A DNA stretch of 64,000 bases from Notamacropus eugenii. Its lineage: Eukaryota > Chordata > Mammalia > Diprotodontia > Macropodidae. The DNA lies in contig NC_092872.1 of assembly GCF_028372415.1 (NCBI RefSeq), positions 393,875,853 through 393,939,852 on the forward strand, given 5' to 3'. Position numbers and translations under genes: made by a program. Each line of letters opens with the position of its first letter. Within the stretch, counting starts at the first letter, position 1. Positions 34,623-45,886 of this stretch are shown here, piece by piece. Under the pieces are notes generated by a model, which saw only the letters and a list, made by a program, of their open reading frames with translations, did no database searches and was not told the DNA's origin.

Positions 34623-35738
34623 TGCTTCTTTTGATTCTTGTGTTTGAAAGTCAAATTTTCTATTCAGTTCTGCCCTTTTCATCAAGAATGCTTGAAAGTC
34701 CTTTATTTCATTGAATGACCATTTTCCCACCTGAATTATTATACTCAGTTTTTCCGGGTAGGTGATTCTTGGTTTTAATCCTAGCTCCTTTGACTTCTGG
34801 AATATCGTATTCTAAGCCCTTCGATCCCTTAATGTAGAAACTGGTAGATCTTGTGTTATCATGATTGTATTTCCACAATACTAGAATTCTTTCTTTCTAG
34901 CTGCTTGCAATATTTTCTCCTTGACCTGGGAACTCTGGAATTTGGCTACAATATTCCTAGAAGTTTTCATTTTTGGATCTCTTTCAGGAGGTGATGGGTG
35001 GATTCTTTCAATATTTATTTTACCCTCTGGTTCTAGAATATCAGGGCAGCTTTCCTTGATAATTTCATGAAAGATGATGTCTAGTCTCTTTTTTAATCAT
35101 GACTTTTGGGTAGTCTCATAATTTTTAAATTGTCTCTCCTGGATCTATTTTCCAAGTCAGTTGTTTTTCCAATGAGATATTCCACATTATCTTCCATTTT
35201 TTAAAATTCTTTTGGTTTTGTTTTGTAATTTCTTGGTTTCTCATAAAGTCATTAGCTTCCGTCTACTCTGTTCTAATTTTTAAAGAACTATTTTCTTCAG
35301 TGAACTTTTGAACCTCCTTTTCCATTTGACTAATTTTGCTTTTTAAATCATTCTTCTCCTCATTGGCTTTTTGACTCTTTTGCCAATTGAGTTAGCCTAT
35401 TTTTAAAGGTGTTATTTTCTTCAGCATTTTTTTTGGGGGGGGGTCTCCTTTAGCAAGGTGTTGACCCACTTTTCATGCTTTTCTTGTATCTCTCTCATTT
35501 CTCTTCCCAATTTTTCCTCCACCTCTCTTACTTGATTTTCAAAATCCTTTTTCTGCTGTTCCATGGCCTGAGCCCATTGAATATGTATTTTGGATGTTTG
35601 GGATATAGAAGCTTTGACTTTTTTGTCTTTCCTTGATGGTAAACATTGTTCTTCCTCATCCAAAAGGATGGGAGAAGATATCTGTTCACCAAGAAAGTAA
35701 CCTTATATAGTCTTATTTTTTTTCCCTTTTTGGGGCAT
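34623..35738 (-). pseudogene. L1 ORF1 pseudogene
   Basis: Likely start codon at 35738 (MPQKGKKIRLYKVTFL). An open piece, 35421-35663, holds the heptad-rich coiled coil (EQQKKDFENQVREVEEKL, REMREIQEKHEK), with a frame change from the start region. Further on, the same landmarks as the other ORF1 copies occur: the antisense of the RNA-binding region (CTGGAATTTGGCTAC near 34935; GGATCTCTTTCAGGAGGTGA near 34975) and the FDFQ-type end near 34640. A G9 run near 35436-35445 and stops break it. Confidence 0.75.
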
Positions 35739-36513
35739 TTTCCCCAACCAGCTACTTGACTTTTGGGTCCTTTGTCAAGAGTAGGATATGCTCTGGGAAT
35801 CTGTGAGATCTTAGATCCTCTAAGGTGGCACAATCAAGCATGTACTGGTCTGGACACAGAGAGGGATTTTTGTGCCCAGAATCTTAGCAGTTACCTCTCC
35901 ACAGCTACCTGGTGTCCAGTTCCCAAGTCAGCACTGGGGGCTGATTTTCAGATAAGCTGGATGGGCAGGGTCACCATTCAGTGTGAGACAAAGACCAGCT
36001 CACCCAGGGCCTCCACACAGGGCAGAGGCAAGACTCAGCTCTTAAGTGCCCCCAGGGACTTTATGCTCTAACAATGTACGTGGCTGCTGGGCCTGACAAT
36101 GTGGCCTCTAAGGCAGCTGCCTCCTGCCAGAGTTATGGATGACCCTTCTCCCTTCCTGGCCAGCTGAAAAAACCCCATCACTGACCTTTGGCACCAGTGG
36201 GTTGAGGGATCTGAGGACCCACTGCTGCTGGGACTGAGGATTCTGCAACTGGAGATTCTGACCCTGAGGGCTGTTTGTGACCCGCTCTGTGCAGCCAAGG
36301 CTGGGCTCCATGATCCACTCCACGTCCGGTGCAACAAACATTTCCTGTGGACTTTTCAGGTCACCCTGGGCTGGAAATCTCCTCCACTCTGTTGTTCTCC
36401 ACTTCTGCTGCTTCAAAATTTGTTGAGAATCCCTCTTTACAGGTGTTTTATGAGCTGTGTGGGGATACCCTGCATATGTGTGTCTTTCTACTCTGCCATC
36501 TTGGATCCGCCTC

Positions 36514-37447
36514 TTACTTGATTTTCAAAATCCTTTTTGAGCTCTCCTGTGGCCTGAGACCATTGCTTATTTATTTTGGAGGCTTTAAAAGCCTTGACTT
36601 CCTCTGATGCTATGCATTATTCTTCCTCAGCCTAAAGGATGGGAGAAAATACCCATTCACCAAGAAAGTAACCTTCTATAGTCTTATTTTTTTCCCCTTT
36701 TTGGGGCATTTTCCCAGCCAGTTGCTTGAATTTTGAGTCCTTTGTCAAGAGTAGGGTATACTCTGAGGACTTATAAGATCTCACTTCCTCCAAGCTGGCA
36801 CAATCAAAGGAGAGGAGTTTACTCTCCTCTCCTGGCCTATGCGTTGGTCTGGGAGCAACCAAAAACTTTTTTGCCCAGAATCTGTAAGTAGTAGAATTCT
36901 TTCTCCACAGCACCTCCAGCTCTGCTACACCAACGCACTTCCTCCTCACCCCAGGGCCTGACTCAGGGCTGAAATTCAAATCAGCTGCTCAATTCCCCAG
37001 AGGCTTTAGGTAGAGAGCTCCAAAAATGCTGCTGCTGCAGTGGCTGCTGCTGGTGGGGTCAGACCAGGTTCACTTGTCACCCAGATGAAAAAGTTTTCTC
37101 ACTGATCTTTGAAATTTTTTTTGGCGTTTGTGGGTTGAGGGATCTGAGAACCACAAGTGCTGCTGGGGATTCTTCCCCCAAGGCCTGTTCTGGTCCTGTC
37201 CCTGCTGAGCTGTGTGGTCAGGAATGGGCTGAGCTCCATGGGCTGTGCTCTGCTCTGTGTCCTCTGTGATAGACCTTTCCTGTCAGCCTTCTAGGCTACT
37301 TTGGACTGGAAATCTCTTTCACTCTGTTGTTCTGTGGCTTCTGCTGCTCTAGAATTTGTTTAGAGCCTTTACAGGTATTTTATGGGCTGTGGGGGAAAAG
37401 CTAGAGTGTGTGCTTCTTTCTACTCTGCCATCTTGGTTCCACCCCCT
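36514..37447 (-). mobile_element. Second L1 5' UTR plus ORF1 start, antisense
   Basis: Starts at about 37447 with another L1 5' end (reverse complement of CTCTGCCATCTTGGTTCC) and runs through a 5' UTR to an ORF1 start at 36709 (MPQKGEKNKTIEGYFLGE). It ends in the ORF1 coiled coil at 36514, exactly where the 5' end of the neighbouring element begins. The two 5' regions are similar but clearly not identical. Confidence 0.78.
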
Positions 37448-37619
37448 CCCCTGCTTTATCATTCCTTCTTGCAAGCAAGCAGAAAAAAATAATGAGATGA
37501 TTGAAAATACAAAGGATTCCTATATCATTTTCCAAGGTTTCTGGAAAGCATCGACTGTGAGCAGAGAAGGAGTTCTGCCTCATAGAAGTATAGACCTCCT
37601 ATTAAAATAGCATACTCAT

Positions 37620-37770
37620 AGTCTTCAAAGCAGGAAGGGTCTTGATAAATCATCTCCAAACCTCTGAGGAAAATTAAACCCAGAGGAATAAAATTGCTTG
37701 CTCCAATACAGAGACTAGATTAAAAAGGTCTACAAATCCAGTGTTCTTTCTGTTAAACCAATTCTTTTAA
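37620..37770 (-). mobile_element. MIR-related SINE, antisense (diverged)
   Basis: AGCAGGAAGGGTCTTGATAAATCATC, AACCCAGAGGAATAAAATTGC and TCCAGTGTTCTTTCTG keep the family's order. Confidence 0.5.
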
Positions 37771-39147
37771 AAAATGAGGTGTAGATATTGAAACAATAGA
37801 ACTTGAATGAGTGAGTGGGTGGATCCTGTTACTAGTTGTTATTTTTATAAACCTTGATGATTGGAAAGAGCAAAAGAAGTATCATCCTTAAAAAGAACAA
37901 CTTTGGAATTAATGGACCAAATAGTTTAACATTGATGCTTAGGAGGATAAATCATCAATATCTCTTCTCCTGCAAGAGCACAAATTACTAGGGAGTAGTA
38001 AACAGATTTCTAAAATCATTCATAACTGACCAGAACAGCTCACTCAAAAGTGATTATTAACAAGTCAACAACAAAGGCAGAAGGCAGGAGATATTGATAG
38101 TATCCCAGAGGTGTCATTCCTAGGCCAGGTAGAAACTCTATTTGTCACTGACCAGAATGAAAAAATAGGGAATATGTTGATAAAGTTTGTAAGGGATAAA
38201 ATGCTCAGTGGGAATTGTTAAAGTGGAACCAATCTCCAAATGCAAAATAAGTTCTTTCTGGGAAGCAGAGTATGGTATTGGACTTCATTTACAATGCTTC
38301 ACTTTAATGATAAATGGCTGCATTTTTGACAGAGAAAAGATGGTGGTGAACTTTTTATAAATCCAGGAAATATGGACTGGTGTATCCATCAAGATCTGGA
38401 CATAAATTTTCCTTGAGGCAGAATCTGTTTTTTTTATTGATAACTTCATCTTGTTGTGAGTGTTTTTGTAGCTCATATATAGGTAAGAAAACAGAATAAA
38501 AATTCCCACAATCTATGAATGATTTGATAACTTTTTGGCATTATAGAATTGTGTTATTAAATTCCTCCCTTCACATTCCAATGATTTCTTAATCATCCGT
38601 GGTATGAAAGACTTTTCCTGTTCTTCTAGTGGAGCAACTCTGATTAAGGAATGGGATTTTTACATGTTCCATAACATCACTAAGACACTTTAAAATATAC
38701 AAGATTACTTATGCAGTAAATTATTGTCTGGGAATGTGATACAATATTATACCTTTTGATTTATAATCATCAGACCATCTGCAAGGGGAAAAAAAGAGAG
38801 AATATTCCAAGAATACATATAGGACATCAATTTGATTTAAAGATTTCAGATCAGGAGGAAAGAAGTTTTCATTTCAATAAAGAGACTGAGAGCCAGTTTT
38901 AATCCTAGAATGTGTCATAGAGTGATTTATCAGTGTCTTTGTTGTAGACTGCTTTTCTTCTTGTGGCTTTTTATTATTCTAGTTTCTAGAGCTTTAATAG
39001 TCCAATAAAATCCAATAGTGCCATTTTGAATTATAAAATGATTAACATTGAAACATCTCTATATAAATATCTCATAGTTTTTGAGAAAGTCTTTTTTTGT
39101 GAACAAAATTATCCAATAGGAGTGATGGATGAAAGTTGCAAAAAGTG
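37771..39147. other. Unannotated sequence
   Basis: No repeat or gene that I can name. 37850-38250 has the look of an old LINE remnant but no firm landmark. Confidence 0.35.
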
Positions 39148-39246
39148 TCCTTCCTTCCTTCCTTTTCTCCTTCCTTCCTTCCTTCCTTCCTTCCTTCCTT
39201 CCTTCCTTCCTTCCTTCCTTCCTTTCTTCTTCCCTCTTTTCTTTTC
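39148..39246 (+). repeat. (CCTT)n microsatellite in a 99-base homopyrimidine run
   Basis: Tetranucleotide CCTT units, perfect from about 39165, flanked by less regular C/T. Frames across it are Phe-Leu-Pro-Ser or Gly-Arg-Lys-Glu repeats and are not genes. Confidence 0.96.
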
Positions 39247-40130
39247 ATTCCTTTTTCCATCCCTCCTTTTATCTCTGTTCAGGCAATTGGAGCATACTAT
39301 TGAAGATACCAAACTCAAGAGTTTTATTTGTGAAGCAGTCATATTTGTTTGTAACTGTTATATTCTCACATAATGTACCCTTGTCCTGGGCTAGACTTGA
39401 GTTAGCCTGGACCAGTGGTTCAGGCTGAGAATTGGAATGAAATGACACTTATAGACTCCATATCATTTAAGAAAAGTGTCTTAGTTAATATTGGCATAGA
39501 AAGTATGTTCAGCCAAGATCCCACATTGGTTCAGTTGTTCATAGATCCCCTTAATTCTCCATTTGCTATGGTAGTTTGCCTAGATGGAAGGATATATCAA
39601 CTAGCATAGCTGTAGGAAATCTATAGAACCTGAACAGTGCTTCCTATTCAAGTGCTGAATTTTTATGCCTTATGCAAATGCAAATCTATATCAACATATA
39701 AAAATTTAGTTCTCTGGGCCAATTAAATCTTTGATATGCTTTCATTGCCTAGCCTATGTGACAGGAAACTTCAAGTCTTACTACCATGAATCTCAACTCA
39801 ATTAAGTAGGGAATGTTACTCCAACCACAGCCTCCAACCTGTGTAAATTGTCTTTAAAATAAATAATGATACTCATTGGAAAGCTAGATGAGAGAATATG
39901 AATGAATTAGTGAAGTCTTCTCTAACTAGAAGAGCAATCCCAGACAAGTGCTTTCCAAATGATGAAAGAATTCTTTATATTATGAAAAAGAGAAAATAAT
40001 ATTATATCAATTCCAAGTAACTAGTTTTCTAAAATTCCCCCAAATGGACATGAATTCCAGTCACAGATTGAAAAATATGTACATTATGAGTATAATTAGC
40101 TTCTAACTTTCCAATAATTATTAATCAATT
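39247..40130. other. Unannotated sequence
   Basis: No repeat or coding signal recognised. Confidence 0.4.
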
Positions 40131-40134
40131 TAAA

Positions 40135-40245
40135 TCAATAGACATTTATTATGTGGCTACTAAAGACCAGGCCTGTTGGAGGCACTGAGGATACATATAT
40201 AGTAATGAAATATATAAATAAATACAAAATGATCAAATTTAAGTC
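40135..40245 (-). mobile_element. L2 LINE 3' end, antisense
   Basis: AATCAATAGACATTTATTATG, AAGACCAGGCCTG and GGCACTGAGGATACA. Confidence 0.65.
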
Positions 40246-40644
40246 ACGGATGTTGTCAATTTTGACAGAAGTAATGACTATGCAGCAAAGGTTGATTTCA
40301 GTTTGGGGACTTAAAAAAAATTAGAATGTTTCTAGAAAACTCTGATTCTATGTGCTCAAGTGGAATTCTGGCATGAGAGTGGAATGGCTGGAATGAATGT
40401 TGGTTGCTCATATCTACTGCATATGTTCACACTGGGAAACTAATCATCTGGCTATTTCTGCTAGACTCAAAATGGCCAGAGCTATCCTGAAGTCCAGTAG
40501 GAGATGATTGTTTGCTAGAGAGTTCTTGGAAAGAGTAAGGAAATGAAAGAAGAAAGATGAATTTCCAGGGAAGCAACCAAGAAAACATAAATCTTGGATG
40601 GAATACTAAACCCCAAATTCTTCTATTTTCACAATGGGAATCTT

Positions 40645-40935
40645 AAGATAGATTCCTTGAACCGAAAACAATTCCAGAGGACTCATGATGGAAAATGCCA
40701 TCCACATCGAAAGAACTATGAAGTTGGAATGTGAGTGAAGCAGACTGTTTTCTTTTTTGTTCTGCTTTTTTTTTCTTTCTCATGGTTTCTCCCATTTGTT
40801 ATCATTCTTCTATGCAACATGACTAATATGAAAATGTGTTAAATAGGAATGTATATGTAGAGCCCATATCAGATTGCACGCCATCTTGGGGAGGAAGGAG
40901 GTGGGCAGGGGGAGAATAAACTAAAAAAATAAAAA
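40645..40935 (+). mobile_element. L1-type LINE 3' terminus, sense
   Basis: GACTCATGATGGAAAATGCCATCC, CATGACTAATATGAAAATGTG, TATCAGATTGCACGCC and a G-rich run, ending in an A-rich tail with an AATAAA. This is the reverse complement of the 3' ends seen at 18410-18780 and 48185-48500. Confidence 0.75.
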
Positions 40936-41134
40936 AGAAAAATAGTAATAAAAATAATTTTGAGAGAAGAAAAGAGCAAATTTAATAGTTGAATGGATCA
41001 GAAAATGCTATATGTACTTGGTAACACCTGAGACAGGCTTTAAAAAAAAAAACCAAAAACTATGATTCTGAGAGGTAGAGGTGAAGAGGGAGTATATTTC
41101 AGGGACTGCCTGTGTTCTCAATTATTATGAATAG

Positions 41135-41330
41135 TTTGGTGTGATGGGTTAAAAAGCACTGGCCTAGAAGTCAGAAAGTCTGAGTTCTAGTTCTGATTCA
41201 CCCACTTACTAGGTATATGACAAGGATAGTCATCCATCTATGTAATGGGAACAGCACCTTCTGTCCTTGTTGTGATGATCAGATGAGATAATGCCCAACA
41301 AAGTATATTGAAATGTCTTAAATTCAAGTT
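41135..41330 (+). mobile_element. MIR-family SINE, sense
   Basis: AAAAGCACTGGCCTAGAAGTC, TCTGAGTTCTAGTTCTGATTC, ACTTACTAGGTATATGAC and GTGATGATCAGATGAGATAATG. Confidence 0.78.
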
Positions 41331-41769
41331 TTTATTTTTTATCACTTAGCCCTTATTAATAGAGAAAAGATTCAGGATCTTATCCATTATGCTGAATTTT
41401 CTGAATTCCCTGAGTAAAGTTATATACTTAGAAAGACATATTAACAAAGTCTTTCAAGTTAATACTGCATCGTAAAATATAGCTGGTTACCAGCTACAGC
41501 TAGAGAGTGACTTGCACAAAATTGGAAGCTAGTATTAATTGAATGATAAATTGAGAAACTGCAAGTAGGAAAATTCTGGTATTCTGAAGATGGTTATATG
41601 AATTATGCCCTCTTTGAGGGAACTAGGGAGTTAAGGATTTCTGGACACCATTGTAATCAAGTCTTAGATTATCATACAACATGAAGAACCGAAATAACTT
41701 CCACACGTATTATTTCACTCATTTTCTGAAGAAATCACTGAGAGGACAGGGTAAGAAATGTTTGCCTAA

Positions 41770-41885
41770 GCTTTTTGAAGGCAGAGAATGTTTCCCACTA
41801 CTTTCTATCTCCTAAAATATTTACTGTGTACCTAGTATAAAGTATTTACAATGCAGTAGGTGCTCAATAAATGTTAATAATTCAT
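41770..41885 (+). mobile_element. L2 LINE 3' terminus, sense
   Basis: GAAGGCAGAGAATGTTTCCC, ATATTTACTGTGTACCTAG and GCAGTAGGTGCTCAATAAATG. Confidence 0.8.
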
Positions 41886-42008
41886 TTCCTTTCAAAAGAT
41901 ACTTTTCTAGGTCTATTTCTAGATGTACTTTCTGTATTGGTGTAGTCAACTTGCTCCAGATTACTAAAATCACAAAACAGATAGACAGACAGAAAGATAG
42001 AGATAGAT

Positions 42009-42056
<48 letters not shown>
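42009..42056 (+). repeat. (GATA)n microsatellite
   Basis: Twelve perfect GATA units with degraded units on the left from about 41980. Confidence 0.96.
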
Positions 42057-42057
<1 letters not shown>

Positions 42058-42419
42058 AACAACCCAGATTGGTGCCCTTGTTTCCTGCTGACAAACTCAA
42101 AATATCTCCCACTGTATAAGGTTGCCACGTACAGAAAAGACTTTTTCATAGTTTGTCCCCATTAAACTTTGCATTCTTGAATTCAAATTCAGACTCCAAA
42201 AAGAATGCATTGGCCTTTGTTTCTTTTCTTATGCAGATTGGAGCAATAGGCTATGAACTAATTAGGAATCCAACAAGTATACAATATATACAGAAACTCT
42301 AACCCTCTTGAAATTTGAGACTCAGTATGTCATTACTTTGTTCACTTTTCTGTCATACAGAATAATCTTCCCTTCAGAACACTTGTATTTGAAAGAATAT
42401 GCAGAGGATTCTGTTAAAT

Positions 42420-42700
42420 TGTAGAGAAGAATAATTTTAAAGTCTAACGGATGAGATGCAATTAGCCTCCTAATTCAGACCTGATTATTGAAGTCAGATC
42501 ACCCTTTGGTTTAGAACAATGCAGAGGAACATTTTAATGCAAAGATGTGTCCAGTGGTGAACAATTAGAGCTGTCAATTTAAAATGGTCAATTGAAGAGG
42601 TAGGTTAAAAGGCACTTGCTAAAGACTCTGTGACCTTGTGCTTAGAAATGCTTCTTTGGAATTACAATCATGAGCATTGAATTGGTGGATGGAGAAGCAG
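42420..42700. promoter_or_regulatory. Candidate conserved noncoding element
   Basis: Repeat-free; has CAATTAGCCTCCTAATTCAG, GCTGTCAATTTAAAATGG and TGGTCAATTGAAG, which hold homeodomain- and PBX/MEIS-like cores. No frame. Function is inferred only from composition. Confidence 0.28.
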
Positions 42701-43455
42701 AATCTAATTATAACTGAAGTACCAATGACAGTGTTCTTTTCAAATACATCACAAACAAATGACTCCTGGAAGGATGGATATTGGATGGATGGTTCAGAGA
42801 GGCAGCGGTAATTAGCACTTGGGTCATCAAAAAGTTCAAATAATTTCTATAGCTTTGACATTGCTTTTAAAAGTGGCTCTAGCAGGAGAAAGTACACCAA
42901 AAAGAGAGAAATGGAAAGACAGAGTTTGGAATTTGGGTAACAGAGCTTTCATTTCATTCTGGGAAACTTGAATATATTTATTAATACTTAACAACTTTGA
43001 AAGTATTCCATCTTTTTGTTCATTCAAATAGCATCTGTGAGGTCCAACTTCGACTCACCTGAGAATGAAAATGGTCACTTTCTATCTGATGGTTAATTGG
43101 TCATTTTTAATGATCTCTTCTTTCTCAGTGAGACACTATGTCTTTGGTGCCTATCACCATAGCAACCAGCTGTTTGGAAAGTGCATTAGGCTAAAAACAA
43201 ATATGTGTGTAGGAAGAAAAAGGCCTTTCCTATTCTCAATTTGTATTTAGTTGAGTGAATGGTAATGGGAGGTCGGATGAAAGATGATTAATTCACATTG
43301 TAAACAGGGACACAGAGTGAAGAAGTGAGAGGAGGGTTCTTCCACTTACCTTAATCTCTCTTGGTACCAAGGGCAAGTAGCTTCAGGGGACCTGGAACTC
43401 AAAGCAAATAATCAAAAAAGCTAGAGAACAAAAGTATTACTGGAAGTGAGGAGAG
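42701..43455. other. Unannotated sequence
   Basis: No repeat or gene recognised. Confidence 0.4.
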
Positions 43456-43459
43456 AATA

Positions 43460-43600
43460 TCAGTTTTGTCACTGGGTGAACCTTAAGAAAGTCACTTTTT
43501 TTGCCCTTCAATTTCCTCATCTATAAAGTGAAGGGGTTGGACAAATGTCGCACTCTTCTAAACTCCAAAATTGTCTGATTCAGTGGATTTATATGAATGG
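43460..43600 (+). mobile_element. MIR-like SINE, sense
   Basis: CACTGGGTGAACCTTAAGAAAGTCAC, TTTCCTCATCTATAAAGTGAAGG and the CCAAAATTGTCTGATTC end. Confidence 0.65.
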
Positions 43601-43689
43601 GTCCAATCATCCAAAGATGTTAACATTTTGCTGCGAGTTCATAAGTAATGGGATCAAGAACTGATGGAGTCTGAATACAGACTGAATAT

Positions 43690-43915
43690 ATTTTTTTACT
43701 TTCTTTTCTTTTTTTTTAATCTATGTTTTCTTTTACAACATGACATTTGGAAATAAGTTTTGCATGACTAAACATATACAACCTATGTCAAATTGCTTGC
43801 CTTCTCAGTGAGGGGCATGGGGAGGGAGGAAAAGGATTTGGAACTCAAAATTTTAAAAATGAATGTTAAAATTGTTTTTGTATGGAATCAGGGAAAAATA
43901 AAATATTAAATAAAT
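43690..43915 (+). mobile_element. L1/HAL1-type LINE 3' terminus, sense
   Basis: ATGACATTTGGAAATAAG, TTGCATGACTAAACATATAC, TTGCTTGCCTTCTCAGTGAGG, a G-rich block, TTTGGAACTCAAAATTTTAAA and an A-rich tail with AATAAA. It is the reverse complement of the 3' end at 61445-61650. Confidence 0.78.
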
Positions 43916-44340
43916 AATTCAAAAGTCATAGGATCGGCTTTAACACAATGTTTTTTGTGAGTTATTCTCAGTAATTAGATGTCAAGGTTTTACTTCATAT
44001 TATACTTTGGCTTATCTTTAAAGAGTTACAAGATGATTTCTAAAAAAAAGGCAAATGTGAAAATGTCAGAAAAGGGAAAATCTTCAGGAAGCTGAGAAGA
44101 CATCGTAATAGAGTTATAAATAGTACAAGACGCACAGCCCTTATTACACTTTCTCATATCATACTTTGTTTTCTCACAGTCTTCTCTTTAGCACCTTATT
44201 AAAAGATTCCCCTACTGTCATGTGTAGTTATATCTAAAACAACTCAAATTAAGTTTAATCAAAGGAAATCCTTTACAGCAATTGGTCATAAGTATGGATT
44301 AAGACTGTATTTTTAGATAAAACTCAGTCATGTGTGATTC
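43916..44340. other. Unannotated sequence
   Basis: No repeat or gene recognised. Confidence 0.4.
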
Positions 44341-44344
44341 TTCC

Positions 44345-44975
44345 CATTCTCTTTCACCTCTCACATTCAGGCAAGTTCTATTAATTTATCCTTCATAATG
44401 TGCTTTCTATCAGTCCCCACTTTTTCATTTTTATTTTTACCTCTCTAGTTCAGGCCTTCATTACTTGAACTTTTGTCCAGGCACCGTAGATGATCTCTCT
44501 GACTAGTCCCTCTCCAAGTATTCACACAAATGCTAGATTAATCTTTTGAATGCAAAGCTTTAAAATGTATTTTTTCCGTTCAAAAACCATCAGTGAGTCC
44601 TCTTTACGAAATGAATAAGGTGTAAATTCCTTAGCTCAGTATACACACACTCACACATACATACATATAGCCTTCCACCATCTGGCACCAATTTATCTTT
44701 CATAATCCTTCCTGTCCTTGCCCAAACTTCTCATGACTAAGCACCTTTGCTCATATTTCCTTTCATACCTAGAATAGACAACTATTTCTATCAGCTCTGA
44801 TTATTTTTATCCGCCTATTTCTTCGTGTCTCAGCTCAGGTACAATCTCTTACATGAATCATTGCTTGGTTTGGCTCATCTAGAAGTGATCCTTCTTTGCT
44901 CAAATCTCTCATACTCTTCTATGTGATTTATACATTTATTATAATCTAATTTAAATCATAGCTGTGTACATGCAT
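44345..44975 (+). mobile_element. L2 LINE 3' half without its terminus, sense
   Basis: AGTTCAGGCCTTCATTAC, CAAATGCTAGATTAATC, AACCATCAGTGAGTCC, GCCTTCCACCATCTGGCACC and AGCTCAGGTACAATCTC in the L2 order. The sequence stops about 130 bases before the L2 3' end, where an antisense L2 begins. A short CA-rich interruption lies near 44642-44665. Confidence 0.75.
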
Positions 44976-44979
44976 CATA

Positions 44980-45105
44980 TTCAATTCAGTACTTACTATG
45001 AGTTATTTACTTAACCACGTGCTAAGGATACAAGTACAAAAAAGAAAGACCATCCTTGCCCTCGAGGAGCTTGCAATCTAATGAATACAAGAAACAAAAA
45101 GAAAC
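44980..45105 (-). mobile_element. L2 LINE 3' end, antisense
   Basis: TCAATTCAGTACTTACTATG, GTGCTAAGGATACAAGTAC and TTGCCCTCGAGGAGCTTGCAATC. Confidence 0.75.
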
Positions 45106-45119
45106 TGACAGAGAGAAGT

Positions 45120-45120
<1 letters not shown>

Positions 45121-45155
<35 letters not shown>

Positions 45156-45160
45156 CGACA
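45121..45160 (+). repeat. (GAT)n microsatellite
   Basis: Eleven perfect GAT units, then GACGACA. Confidence 0.94.
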
Positions 45161-45690
45161 GTGGGTGGTAGATGGGGCTACTGATGGAAAATCTTTGGAA
45201 CGTGAGACCTCTGACCTGTATCTAAATGGAGGCTTTGGGAGGAAGTTTTTACTCTGCCTTCAAGCGCTCTAACCAGAGAGGCAGAGGCTATTGAAAGTAC
45301 TGATGAGGTATGAGCAACGAAGCATATGTAATCTCCAGGATGATAAATTACCTACTTATGTAAGCCACTTGCATGCCCTATATGACCTCTTTGAAGTGAA
45401 GAATTATTTCTTTATTCTAGTTTGTTTTCTCTGCTTGTCTCAAAGTAACTTTTGTATAGTAAGCACATGGTATGTTTGTATCAAATTATTGAACTGAATT
45501 GAATTTCTTTAAACAAATATATAATTATATATTTTTTATTTGAAACATTTTTAATCTATTAATGTGACTACAGAAGATAAACATACCATTTTTTATATCT
45601 TGCCAGGAATCCACTCAAAAGATGGCAAACTTGTTTTTTAAGTAGAATATGTTTTTCATGGGTCAGATACCATATATTGTTCAGCATTTT
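45161..45690. other. Unannotated sequence
   Basis: No repeat or gene recognised. Confidence 0.4.
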
Positions 45691-45694
45691 GGCT

Positions 45695-45870
45695 TGAGAG
45701 ATAAGAGTAATCTTAGAATCACCTAATCCAACTTCCCCATTTTACAGAGGCTAAAACTGAGGCCAAGAAGTGAAGTGACTTGTTAAAGGTCACACAGTGT
45801 TATGATTTAAGCCTAAATCCCCTAAATCCTAGTATGGTGCTCTATGTTACTGCTGTCTTCCTCCCAGTGG
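45695..45870 (-). mobile_element. MIR-related SINE, antisense
   Basis: CCTAATCCAACTTCCCC, TTTTACAGAGGCTAAAACTGAGG and TTAAAGGTCACACAG. Confidence 0.75.
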
Positions 45871-45886
45871 TATGAAATAAAGTAAT

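Larger units (their letters stand above)
33600..36513 (-). mobile_element. L1/HAL1-like LINE with ORF1 and no ORF2, antisense
   Basis: Right to left: 5' end at 36513 (reverse complement of CCATCTTGGATCCGCCTC), 5' UTR to about 35740, ORF1 to about 34620, then about 1 kb that is polypyrimidine on the plus strand, and a 3' terminus near 33600. No ORF2 lies between ORF1 and the 3' end, which is the layout of half-L1 (HAL1) elements known in mammals; an internally deleted L1 would look the same. The 3' region holds two related modules (33625-33690 and 33844-33915) about 220 bases apart. Confidence 0.75.

Noticed and set aside
35763..36416. Frames of about 100 codons and higher GC near 36.0-36.4 kb, which could suggest an exon or CpG island
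   Set aside because: This is the L1 5' UTR on the reverse strand; CpG is not enriched and no splice context is seen.
37850..38250. Possible CR1 or processed-pseudogene remnant
   Set aside because: I found no landmark in the right order to support a family.
39026..39428. Frames with Phe-Leu-Pro-Ser or Gly-Arg-Lys-Glu repeats
   Set aside because: Translations of the (CCTT)n repeat.
42000..42056. CRISPR-like or satellite array
   Set aside because: A plain GATA microsatellite with no spacers.
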